64,000 nucleotides of DNA. Source: Lantana camara. Its lineage: Eukaryota > Streptophyta > Magnoliopsida > Lamiales > Verbenaceae. Positions 11,470 through 21,709 of the stretch are shown in pieces. The position numbers were made by a program, and so were the translations under genes. The stretch is from positions 89,564,501 to 89,628,500 of the forward strand of contig CM074858.1 of assembly GCA_037501455.1 (NCBI GenBank), written 5' to 3'. Position 1 is the stretch's first letter, and each line of letters opens with the position of its first letter. The notes below the pieces were generated by a model, which saw only the letters and a program-made list of their open reading frames with translations, did not search any database and was not told the DNA's origin.

Positions 11470-14400
11470 TGGGTGATATGTTGTTGATGTCCGATGTGTA
11501 ACATTGTATTTTTCCAACAGAGCTGCTACAACTTTATTACAGAAATGGGTTCCTCTATCACTGATAATAGCTCTTGGTGTCCCAAATCTGTTGAGAATAT
11601 TTGATTTTACAAAACCTACAACAGTTTTAGCATCATTAGTACGTGTTGCTTTGGCTTCAATCCATTTAGAGACATAATCAACGGCAAGCAGGATGTAAAA
11701 ATTACCAAAAGAATTAGGAAATGGCCCCATAAAATCTATGCCCCATACATCAAATATTTCACAGATCAAAACAGGGGACATTGGCATTTGATTTCTTGAG
11801 CTCAGATTTCCTGTTCTTTGACAGTTTTCACATGCCTTGCAAAATAAAAAAGCATATCGAAACAGTGTTGGCCAATAAAGACCACATTCTAATACTTTTC
11901 TTGCAGTTCTTTTTTGTCCAAAGTGACCTCCACAGGCATATGAATGACAAAATTGTAAAACCGAATTGGTTTCTTCATTATTCACACATCTTCTAATTAC
12001 TTGATCTGCACAATATTTCCATAAATAAGGTTCATCCCATGCATAATATTTAGCATCACTTTTGATTTTATCCTTCTCTGTTCTGGATAATTTTTCTGGA
12101 AAGACATTAGATGCTAAATAATTTACTATGTCTGCATACCATGGGTGAGGTGTTAGGGATGACCTTGTCTTACCTTCAGTAACCAGGAACAATTGCTCAT
12201 CGGGAAATTCTTCTTTAATTGGTGGTGAGCTTTTACTTACCAAAAGTCTGCTTAGATGATCAGCTACAAAATTCTCTGATCCTTTTTTGTCCCTGATTTC
12301 AATATCAAACTCTTGCATCAACAGTATCCAACGTATTAGTCTTGGTTTTGCTTCCTTTTTCTTCAATAGGTACTTCAAAGCTGTGTGATCAGAATAAATA
12401 ATCACTTTAGTACCTAGAAGGTATGCACGAAATTTATCTAAAGCAAACACAATTGCTAAAAGTTCTTTCTCAGTTATAGAATAATTGATTTGAGCTGCAT
12501 CCAACATTCTTGATGCATAATAAATCACATATGGTGATTTATTTATCTTTTGTCCCAACACAGCTCCTATTGCATAATCACTGGCATCACACATTAGTTC
12601 GAAGGGATGATTCCAATTGGGTGCTTGAATTATGGGTGCTAATGTCAGCTTCACCTTGAGCAAATCAAATGCCTCCTTGCAAGCTTCATCAAACTGAAAC
12701 TCTACCTCCTTTTGCAATAATTTACACAAAGGTTGGGTTATTTTTGAAAAATCTTTTATGAACCTTCTGTAAAATCCTGCATGTCTAAGAAAGGAACGAA
12801 TCTCCCTCACAGTCGAGGGGTAAGGTAGGGATTCAATAACATCTATTTTTGATTTATCAACTTCAATGCCTCTAACTGACACTATATGGCCTAAAATTAA
12901 ACCTTGATCAACCATAAAATGGCATTTTTCATAATTTAAAACAAGGTTATTTTCCAAACACTTGTCTAAAACTTTCGCCAAATTATTTAAGCATTCATCA
13001 AAGGAATTACCATAGACAGTGAAATCATCCATGAAAACCTCTATTATATCCTCAACATATTCAGAGAAGATACTTACCATACATCTTTGAAAAGTGGTTG
13101 GTGCATTACACAGTCCAAAAGGCATACGTCTAAATGCAAATGTTCCAAAAGGACATGTGAATGTGGTCTTCTCTTGATCTTCTGATGCCACTGGAATTTG
13201 ATAAAATCCTGAGTATCCATCAAGACAGCAGTAGTGCGTTTTTCCTGCAAGTCTTTCCAACATTTGATCAATAAATGGCAAAGGAAAATGATCCTTTTTG
13301 GTGGCTGAATTCAATCTCCTATAATCCATACACACAAGCCAACCATTTTGCACTCTAATTGGGACCAATTCACCTGCTGCATTTTCAATTACTGTTATAC
13401 CTGTCTTTTTAGGAACTACCTGCACTGGACTTACCCACACAATGTCTGAGATAGGATAGATTACACCAGCATCTAAGAGTTTCAAGATTTCTTTCTTTAC
13501 TACCTCCATCATTGGGGGATTCAGTCTTCTTTGGGCTTGTCTGATTGGTTTGAAATCCCCTTCTAGAATTATTTTATGCATACACGTTGATGGGCTCAAA
13601 CCTTTTATATCTGCAATTGTCCATCCCAAAGCAGTCTTGAATTCTCTCAAAACTCTTATCAGTTTGTCCTCTTCCAATTCAGACAACTTGTTAGAGATGA
13701 TCACGGGGAAGGTCTCACCATTACCCAAATATGCATACTTCAAATGCGACGACAAAGGTTTGAGTTCTAATCTCGGAGCCTGCACAACAGAAGGGAGTAT
13801 TTTAGTACAGGAAGCAGTTAATTCCTTACAAGTCATGTTTAACTTGGCGGATTCCAGAGATTCCAGTGCGTAAACAACCTCATTAATCTCTTCTTTCACT
13901 TCATATTTAGCCTCTAATTCTTTCAATTGATTAATATAAATGCTATCTTCCAAGACCAAATAAAGTTCCTCATAAAAATCTAGTTTTGCAGTAGCTTGTA
14001 CAAAATTGTCAATGATGTCTATAGAAGAAACATTTGAAATATTTTCAGATGGAAATTTCATAGCTTCATAAACATTGAATTTAATCAAATCTCCATCAAA
14101 CTCTAGTGTTAACGTCCCATTATAGACATCAATCTTTCCTTTGGCTGTGCTCAAAAATGGTCTTCCAAGCAGCAAATCTGAAGATTTAGATATCTTGTCA
14201 TCTTCCATATTGACCACGAAGAAATCTGCAGGAAATACTAAATTATTACTCTGCACAAGCACATCTTCTAGCACACCTTCAGGGTGTACTATTGACCTAT
14301 CAGCTAACTGTATAATGACTCCAGTTCCTTTTAAAGGACCTATATTCAAGGAAGAATAAACTGACAAAGGCATAACATTTATTGATGCACCAAGATCACA

Positions 14401-16446
14401 CATAACATGATTTAGGCCTAAGTTTGCATGGAATAGCAAACATACCTTGGTCCTTACATTTAGGTGGGAGTTTCCTCTAAAGTACAGCGGATACATTTTC
14501 ACCCAATGAGAAATTCTGCATAGAATAGCAAACATACCTTGGTCCTTACATTTAGGTGGGAGTTTCCTCTGAAGTACAACTGATACATTTTCACCCATGC
14601 TAATTTTCTCATTTCCTAACAATTTCTTTTTATTTGTACAAAGATCCTTAAGAAATTTAGCATACCTTGGTATTTGCTTTATGGCATCAAGGAGGGGAAT
14701 ATTTAACTCAACCTTTCTGAATGTGTCCAGGATTTCTTTCTCTTCCTTGGCCTTCTTCATTGATGTCAACCTTTGAGGAAATGGTGGTGGGATCACCATA
14801 GGTTCAGGCAATGCAGTAGGTTCTGCTTCTTGTTCTGTTTCTAAGCCATAATCATGGCTTACACCCTTGCCTACTAAATCTGCACCAATATCAATATTTA
14901 CTCTGTTTTGCTCTGTTTCTACATTACTTTGCCCTGTTTTTTGCTTCCTTGTAGGCAATTCGAGCTCCTTTCCACTCCTCAGAGTGACAGCACTGGCATT
15001 CTGCCTTGGATCGATCGTTTGAGATGGCAATTTTCCTTTGTTTTCAAGCTTACTGACTGAAGTTGCTAGCTGTCCCAATTGGTTTTCCAAATTTTGAACA
15101 GTGGACTGGAACTGCTGCATACTTGCCCTTGTTTCCTGCTGAAATTGTTGATTGTTAGTCATAAAATCTTTAAACATATCCTCTAAAGAAGTACCTGAAT
15201 TAGAGGTTGAAGGATGTTGAAAGTTTGATTGATGTGGCTGGAAATTTTGATGTGGTCTTTGTACGGGTGGTCTTGACTGAAAATTTTGTTGTCCTTGAAA
15301 CAATTGAGGCCTTTGTGCATAACTAAAATTAGGATGATCCTTCCATCCAGGATTATATGTATTTGAATACAGATCATACTTTCTTTGTTGAAAGCCTCCT
15401 CCCATTGCTCTCACATTTTCAGTTCCATCTGCTTGGAGTGTTGGACATAAATCTGTATGATGATCTGGACTGGTACATATTCCACAAACCAGAGATGGTG
15501 TCGAGTTTGCCACAGCTAAATTCTGCACCAAAGTTGTTAATTTATTTAATTGACTTTCAATTAGAGCAGAGTTTACCTCATTTACTTTCCTTGGGACATT
15601 TTGATGATTCCCAAACTGCTGAGAATTAGCAGCCATTGTTGAAATTAATTGTCTGGACTCATTAGGTGTTTTATTGACAATTGCACCCCCACTTGCTGCA
15701 TCCATCATCCTTCTCTCCATAGGAATTAATCCTTCATAAAAATACTGGATCAAGGCTTATTCTGTGTGTCCATGCTGTGGGCACCTAGCCAATAATTTCT
15801 TAAATCTTTCCCAATAATCATGGAGAGTTTCAGACTCCTTTTGCTTCACAGAAACTATTTCTCTCCTTGTTGATACAACTCTGGATGTTGGGAAGAATTT
15901 TTCTAGAAAGGCTGAGGCCATGGTTGTCCACGTTGTGATTGATCCTGGTGGTAAATAATACAGCCACTCTTTCGCATCATCAGCCAGAGAGAATGGGAAT
16001 GCTCTCAGTTTGATCTACTCTTCTGTAACTCCATTTGGCCTCATGCTGGAACAAACCACATGAAATTCCTTAAGATGTTGATTTGGATCTTCATTTTCTT
16101 TGCCTCTGAAAGTGGGAAGTAAATGGATCAAACTAGATTTTAACTCAAAATCAGTATTTAAAGTAGGCAAAGTTATACATAATGGCTCCTGGGCTACAGG
16201 CGGTGCAGCTAATTGTCTAAGTGTCTGATCCTGCGCAGCCATGCTTAATGGATGACCACCGCTTACGCCTCCTTTATCTGTAATAGTAAATAAGCTAACC
16301 AAACAGGGGAAGGGATCTGTTTCCAGAAAACCACAGCTTTCTGTCTGCAACCTCCTCAATATCTTTTCCTTCCTGATATGTCTTAATGTCCTCTCAATCT
16401 CTGGGTCATACGGGATTAGTTTCTTCAAACATTCTGACCTAGTCAT
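11470..16446 (-). pseudogene. Athila gag-pol (main part)
   Basis: The first ATG is at 16446, just inside the tRNA-Asp primer site. The frame runs through gag (PEIERTLRHIRK, later [11 protein letters not shown] with DAASGG), a zinc-knuckle-like [15 protein letters not shown], protease ([11 protein letters not shown] near 14390), RT ([19 protein letters not shown], catalytic FMDD near 13030), RNase H ([29 protein letters not shown]) and integrase up to the insertion point ([29 protein letters not shown]). A single open frame of 1449 codons begins at 15753. Upstream, two in-frame stops break gag: TAG just below 16018 (EE*IKLRAF) and TAA near 15755 (HTE*ALIQYF). Both look like glutamine codons changed by C to T. 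A 92-bp tandem duplication lies before the protease motif. Confidence 0.92.
14425..14600. repeat. 92-bp tandem duplication inside Athila pol
   Basis: The stretch beginning AATAGCAAACATACCTTGG occurs at 14432 and again at 14524, with about 74 bp closely alike in each copy. The offset of 92 is not a multiple of three, so the two copies are translated in different frames ([11 protein letters not shown] versus [11 protein letters not shown]). The downstream protease motif is still in the frame of the whole open frame, which implies a compensating small indel. Confidence 0.8.
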
Positions 16447-16474
16447 ACAAAGAATACAAAATAATTCAGCCTAG

Positions 16475-16492
16475 TCCCCGACAACGGCGCCA
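16475..16492 (-). other. Primer binding site (tRNA-Asp type), Athila
   Basis: The minus strand reads TGGCGCCGTTGTCGGGGA. The usual Athila/Tat-type site is TGGCGCCGTTGCCGGGGA, so this has one difference. It lies eight bases inside the presumed 5' LTR end at 16501 and about 29 bases before the gag ATG. Confidence 0.9.
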
Positions 16493-16500
16493 AAATTTGA

Positions 16501-17976
16501 TGGGTGCCGAATCCATCAATTAAATCCTTTACTTACCGTACGAAATATAAAATTGTAATATAGCAGTAAAGGGTCAAACCCAAGGGACTAGATGGATTTA
16601 TATTCAATGTATCCAAGAGAATATTCAAAAGAGACTTAGAAGGGGGGGGTTATTTGTGTAATTAAAACAAACTAATTTTAAGCATAAAATCAGATTTCTT
16701 CAGTTAACTACGACTGAAAGCAAAGAGAGTTGTGAAGGTTGATTATGATGAGAAACATCTTAGCTAAGTGTTACTTCATTCCATGCCTGTATCTAATCCT
16801 GGATGCAAAAATCAAATCTGATCGAATGGTAGATTAACTTACAATAGACAAGAAGCTTATCTATGTCATCCTTTCTTAATTTCAACTTAATCAAGAGAAG
16901 CTCATCAATTAAATTCTTACCACACAGCAGTCCCGTGAACAAGTATCTAGGATTTAACTGTATGATAGCATTAAGCACTAAAAGGATATTAATCATGATC
17001 CAAAATCTCAAGAAGCTTGGACTTATGAAATCATATTACGCATGCTTCGTCATTTTATTGAGTAAACATGGTGGTAAACTCTTACTGATGTGCGGTTCTC
17101 ATACACCTTTACAAGACTATTACGTATCAAGTATCAGTGTAACCTTATCAAGTTGTTATCTAGGCATCGATTGATCATAAAGATGATTTGAAAACAACTT
17201 ATATAGGTACGTTCAAAGCATGCATAAATACCATAGATCAGATTCACATTCAGTCACTTAGATCTCATAAATATTGGCAAGGAATGAAGATATAACTTAG
17301 CTAAAATAAATATGTTCAGCCACGGATCGTCATGCAAGATAGACGATAAATACTTTGATCATAAGATGAATTATAAACTTAATTGAAAATAAAAACCGAA
17401 ACCAAAATACTTTAAACTTATAAACTGAAGGAAATCATAGTTTTGAGGAAGAAATCCCCTGCTGTTTTCTGCTGCTAGCTGCTACTTTTCAATTTCTAAA
17501 TTTTCTCCCTCCGTCCTTCCTCTCTTGACTTTCTTCAAAAAATAAAATCTACTTAAGTCTATCTATTACAAAGATCAAGGGCGCAAAACAGCTTTTTTCA
17601 AGTCCCAATAAACATGATTAGGACTCTTGAAACTTCCAAAAATGCAGGATCAACTCTTGCATGCAAGCCAGGTTAGCAAGCTGTTGCATGTGTGACACCT
17701 GTCCCAACAAGAGGAATCAGCCGTTCTTGTTGACCGCGGTCTGTTTTACGAGCAACGGCCTTAGGGATGATCATGTATTGGGGTCATGGCTCAGGCATTT
17801 TCAACACTTAGCATCTTTTTCTTTATAATTCTGCCAAATCCGTCATTCATCAACATGTTTCTGCAAAAGCCAAATAAAAGCAAATTAAATAGAAATCTAA
17901 TCCAATTTAGGGGGAAACTAAAGAGATTTCCATTTATTTTATGCATACTATCACTATTAAATAGAAATCTAATCCA
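16501..17976 (-). repeat. Athila 5' LTR (outer edge inferred)
   Basis: The inner edge is set by TGGGTGCCG directly next to the primer site. The outer edge is set by the last TCCA (TG... on the minus strand) before recognisable coding sequence of the Tat antisense gene resumes at about 17979, giving about 1.48 kb. A 23-bp direct repeat (17884-17906 and 17956-17978) lies at the outer end. The second LTR is outside the window, so this edge is unconfirmed. I see no gene in the LTR. Confidence 0.6.
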
Positions 17977-17978
17977 AT

Positions 17979-19770
17979 CTTGGCCTTGGCCGCTTTCCAG
18001 GTCCACCACCTCAAAGTTAGGAGCATTGGTAGGCGCTTGGGGCTCAATGGTCCCGATCGCAGGAGCAGGAGTCTCTTCACTGACCGACACTTGGGGGGGC
18101 AGCATTGGAAGGGTCCTCGAGGATAGGTGCAGCACCAATAGTTCCCTCGTTTATCTCCTCAGAGATAGGCACTTCGACGGGCTCATGCGCCGCCACGAAC
18201 TCCTCTTGTGAAAGAGTAACCAGCTCAGCATACTCCAGTTCTGCCAAGTTATCCTCCTGGATCCCCTCGTCCGTGGCTGGAGCGTTCAATTCCTCATTAT
18301 ATTGATGGCCCATGCTCCAGTGCTTTCGAGCAGAAGGGGCAGCCAAGCCCAATGTGATCATTTTCCCAATATCTAAGTTGAAGGCTTTTTTAGCCTCATC
18401 ATAGCAGTGCAGGTTGGCTGCAAATCTGAAGGCTTTAAAGTGGCAGAACTTCAGCAGAGCCTTGCGGTTCTCCTCAGCAATGCGCTCAGGGAGTGCTCTC
18501 TTGAACTCCTCTTCACATACATTTTTCGTGGCCTCAGTGAACTTCTTCTCAGTGCCACTGAGCTGCCAGCTCCTCTCGTCCAAGTCTTTGATCAGTTTTG
18601 CATTACTCTCCTTGTACTTAGTCACCTCAGCACGGGCCTTCTTGCGGGACTCCTTCTTTTTCTCCAATTCCTTCTTGAGCTTGTCGTATTTAGCCTCGAG
18701 GGACTCAAATTTGGCCCTCAGAATGTCGTTTTCCTCCTGGAGCTGGGCAAGGTTGGCAGTGTAAACCATCTTCTTGTATTTCGCCTTACACTAAAAAAAT
18801 GTCAATGAGCATTGCTGCAAGTTCTTGACCCTCGGAATGACTTCCTGAAAAGTGATTAGGCAAAACTTAGACAAATTTGGAGGAAGGAAACGTGAAGCCA
18901 AGAATTTGGTACTCTGATTGGTGCTCTGAGCGAACAATTCCTGTGATCGCCCATAAATTGCAATCTTTGGAAGATCCCGTACACCAGATTCCTCGTGGAG
19001 GGGTAGTCAACCAGAAGAGTGGGGCCTGAAGAAGGGGCTCGTTGATATTAACTATCCCCGATACGCTCGAAGGCCCATATTTGTTCCCCCTTGGAAGAGG
19101 AGGTCTCGCCGTCCCCGGGCGGGCCTATCACCACCTCTTTCCCCTTCCCTGTCATAGGAACAGAGTTAAGAAATCTCTTCCTCTTCCTGGATGGAGGAGT
19201 GTCACCCTCTTGGACTTCCCTAATGACAATGCCCGAGCGCTGCCCTCGACTCTCATTAGGACTGATTTGGAGAGGCAGGTCCCCACCTCTTTGGTTGGTG
19301 TTATCCCCTGGCGAGGGATAATTCTTATGTCAGGGGTAGCCCTTGGCCTTCCCTTTACCCCTTTCCAGGGGTGCTTGAGCTTTCTCCTCCACGGCCGCCT
19401 CCGCGGTCGTCTCCTCGACCACCGCCCGTGCGGCTTGGCCGTGGTTGAGTCTGTTGTTGTTGTTGTTGTTGTTGTTGCTGTTGTTGTTTTGGTTGGTTCT
19501 GAGGGCGCCTTCGTGCGTCCAAGAGCGCTGCCACATTGCGCATACCCCCTCTTCCTACCATCAGTATGCTAGTGACTATCAAGAAAAAAAAAAAAGAAAT
19601 AAGAAAACAAGAGTCAGACTTTCTTGATCAAAAATTACAAGCGGCACAGTTAGCATCCCTAATCTAAAAGTTAGTATCATAAAATCTAACCATCTCTTTC
19701 CAAGTTTCGAGCGGGCGGTTTATCAATCATGTTAGGATCATTCACGAGCCCGCAAAGTAATAGCAACTCC
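17979..19770 (-). pseudogene. Tat antisense extra gene, C-terminal half (Q/RG-rich linker plus coiled coil)
   Basis: This reads leftwards from the copia insertion. Near 19330-19580 the frame encodes a glutamine run (a GTT microsatellite on the plus strand at about 19448-19490) and an RG-rich stretch, then basic KGKEVV and PPSRKRKRF. A long charged coiled coil follows (18077-18769: LAQLQEENDILRAKFESLE, KLKKELEKKKESRKKARAEV), then an acidic C-terminal part. Pyrimidine tracts ending in AG before 19580 and near 18850 look like intron acceptors. A run of seven G at about 18091-18097 shifts the frame: the continuation (VSVSEETPAPAIG...FEVVDLESGQGQ) lies in another frame. In-frame stops occur elsewhere. 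It ends at the Athila insertion. Function of the protein is unknown. Confidence 0.6.
19448..19490. repeat. (GTT)n microsatellite encoding poly-Gln on the minus strand
   Basis: GTTGTTGTTGTT with one GCT interruption. On the minus strand it gives CAA/CAG codons, a glutamine run of about a dozen in the antisense gene. Confidence 0.9.
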
Positions 19771-21693
19771 TGTTGGAAAACACGAATCAGAAAGCAGCGA
19801 AAATTTAAAATTTTTCCAACAAAAGGATCTAGGACTCGCAATCGTGTAACCAAATTCGTAGGGATTAGAAACTTACTTTCTTAATTAACTTTCTTGAAGC
19901 GTTTCAAGCCACCCAAGAACGCTCTTCTCGAGGCTTGATCCCCTCTCCTTGGTAAAGCTCGAACCTTCAAACTTCTAACTTGAAGCTCTCTAGAGATAGT
20001 CCACCAACCTGACTACAATCTAACTAGTAAGGATGCTAGTTCTCTAGTTAGTGTTTAGGCTTAACCTAGGGTTTTGTTTATCTTGGAGAAAGGATGGTGT
20101 TCAACACATGAACCAAAAGAATTCTCGATTAGCTCTAAGGGAAGCTCGAGCTCCCCTATATATAGGAAGGGGAGGACCGAAAATCCTAGTCCTTATGGGC
20201 TAAGGATTTTGGTCCCTCACTCCTATTACTTGATCATCAAGTAATTTCTACTTTCACTTTGAATTCAAATTCAAATCAACTTTCAAGAGAGCTAAAAATC
20301 CAAACTATTTTTGGATAATTTTATACTTTATTTATTTAAAATAAATAACTTATTTTATCTAATTAATTAATTCACAATTAATTAACTAGATTATTTTTCT
20401 CCAAAATAAGACTTTCTTTTTAATTCAAAATTAAACCAAAGTCTATTAAATAATTAACACATTAATTATTTAATCACCAAATAAATATTCACGCACATGC
20501 ACACGTGTCCATGAAGAACATGTGTTACGCACGTGACCCTCACGTGTGGAACCCTTTGGCCCGATTAACTCGTTTAATCATTTTAAAGCCTCAACTCATG
20601 TAACCAAGTTGTTGTGTGTGACCCTCTAGGTTCTCAATTCAATTAGCAGTGAACCTAATTAATTAATTCACTAATTAATTAATCAGTCCACAGATTAAAC
20701 GACCATAGTCTAGCAACAGGTGTTTAACCCCTAGCTGAATTGGAATGTTGAGATTCAACAGAACCTTTAAGTCATTGATTCATGTGAGATACAATCCTCC
20801 TACTTACTATCTCTCAACCAAGATCTAGGGTAAGGGAATAATCAGAACCCTAATAATCCGGTCTTAAAGCTAAGTGCATTTCATATCCATTTGATCTCAA
20901 TCCAAGAAACCCTTCTCTTGATGTCTTGATCTACTGCCTTGGCCAAGGACTCCATATGGCATATGAATGACTTACACAATAAGATATCATCTTGCAAATG
21001 CAAGTGTAGGTCCTTTATTGTTTCTCATTCAATTTCATGAATCACTTGTGCAGCCCCAACATAAGCCTTGAATCAGTTGTCTAAGGCGACACCCTTTAAA
21101 GCTTATACCTAAGACTACAGAGTTAACTCATAAAGTGACAAGGAACCTCAAGTCTAAGGATCAATTAATCACATCAATGACTCGTGAGATATTTCCTAAT
21201 CTGGAAGTGTCCATTTCCTGAAATAGAAGCTTCCTTTCCCATTTAGGAATCTTCTCACACGAGGCACCTCAGTGAACTTACTTATTAAAGTAAGCACCCT
21301 CTTGTATCACGCACGTATCAACCATACACTTTGTACCTTCATGAAACAAGGTGGTCCTTCTTAAGGGCGTGATCCCACAAGCAAGCCTTAGAGGAGTCAA
21401 GTTGACACTCCCATTGTCTGTAGGACTCATCGGATTGGAGCATTTTACTAATCATGACTTATGTGATATAGGGCTTGTTTCATGAACCATTTCACCTAAA
21501 TGGTAGAGTCCTAAAGTCATCAGGATTAGGGGAGTTCTCATACATGCACAGCTAAAGTAAACGCATACCAAACAAGAGCATATAAAGAAGTGTTGCCTCA
21601 ATACGTTATTTTATTCAAAGATTGTTTGTGATTACAATAAGGAAAAGCACAAAGCGGATATACAATCGGATTTCTAGGGCACTATTCCTAACA
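19771..21693 (-). repeat. 3' LTR of the copia element
   Basis: The LTR is 1923 bp. A TATA box (CTATATATAGG, minus strand) sits at about 20154-20164. Upstream of it in sense orientation lies an AT-rich segment (20225-20474) holding seven perfect or near-perfect dyads. The inner end ACTATTCCTAACA is followed by ATCTCCCACTT, the complement of the polypurine tract. Confidence 0.95.
20225..20474. repeat. Seven consecutive dyads in copia LTR U3
   Basis: Arms (left/right) are: ATTACTTGAT/ATCAAGTAAT (20225-20245); TTTGAATT/AATTCAAA (20258-20275); ATCCAAA/TTTGGAT (20298-20316); TTATTTATTT/AAATAAATAA (20328-20348); TTAATTAATT/AATTAATTAA (20363-20385); AGACTTT/AAAGTCT (20409-20444); ATTAAATAATTAA/TTAATTATTTAAT (20445-20474). 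Centre-to-centre spacings are 31.5, 40.5, 31, 36, 52.5 and 33 bp. The sequences are unrelated apart from being self-complementary. Confidence 0.7.
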
Positions 21694-21706
21694 ATCTCCC
21701 ACTTGC
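21694..21706 (-). other. Polypurine tract of the copia element
   Basis: The minus strand reads AAGTGGGAGAT directly before the 3' LTR, the usual position of the plus-strand primer. Confidence 0.7.
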
Positions 21707-21709
21707 CCG

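Larger units (their letters stand above)
1..17976 (-). mobile_element. Athila-lineage Ty3/gypsy retrotransposon, 3' end outside window, split by a nested element
   Basis: The element reads right to left: presumed 5' LTR (16501-17976), tRNA-Asp primer site, gag-pol, the end of integrase (335-966), then post-pol DNA running off the window edge. A Tekay element (967-11469) interrupts it. Removing that insertion with one copy of the TGGGT duplication rejoins the integrase frame (TYHP followed by QTSGQAEVS). Lineage is assigned from the gag motif FYEGL...DAASGG, the RT region [12 protein letters not shown], and the primer site. The 3' LTR is not in the window, so neither the target duplication nor the age can be measured. 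It appears to be inserted in the antisense gene of a Tat-like element, whose coding sequence starts immediately right of 17976. Confidence 0.85.

Noticed and set aside
17884..17978. 23-bp direct repeat as target duplication of a small element
   Set aside because: Far longer than any LTR-element duplication; it sits inside the presumed Athila LTR end and is better read as a local duplication.
19330..19582. Host glutamine-rich transcription factor
   Set aside because: The run is a GTT microsatellite within the Tat antisense gene and is continuous with its RG-rich linker and coiled coil.
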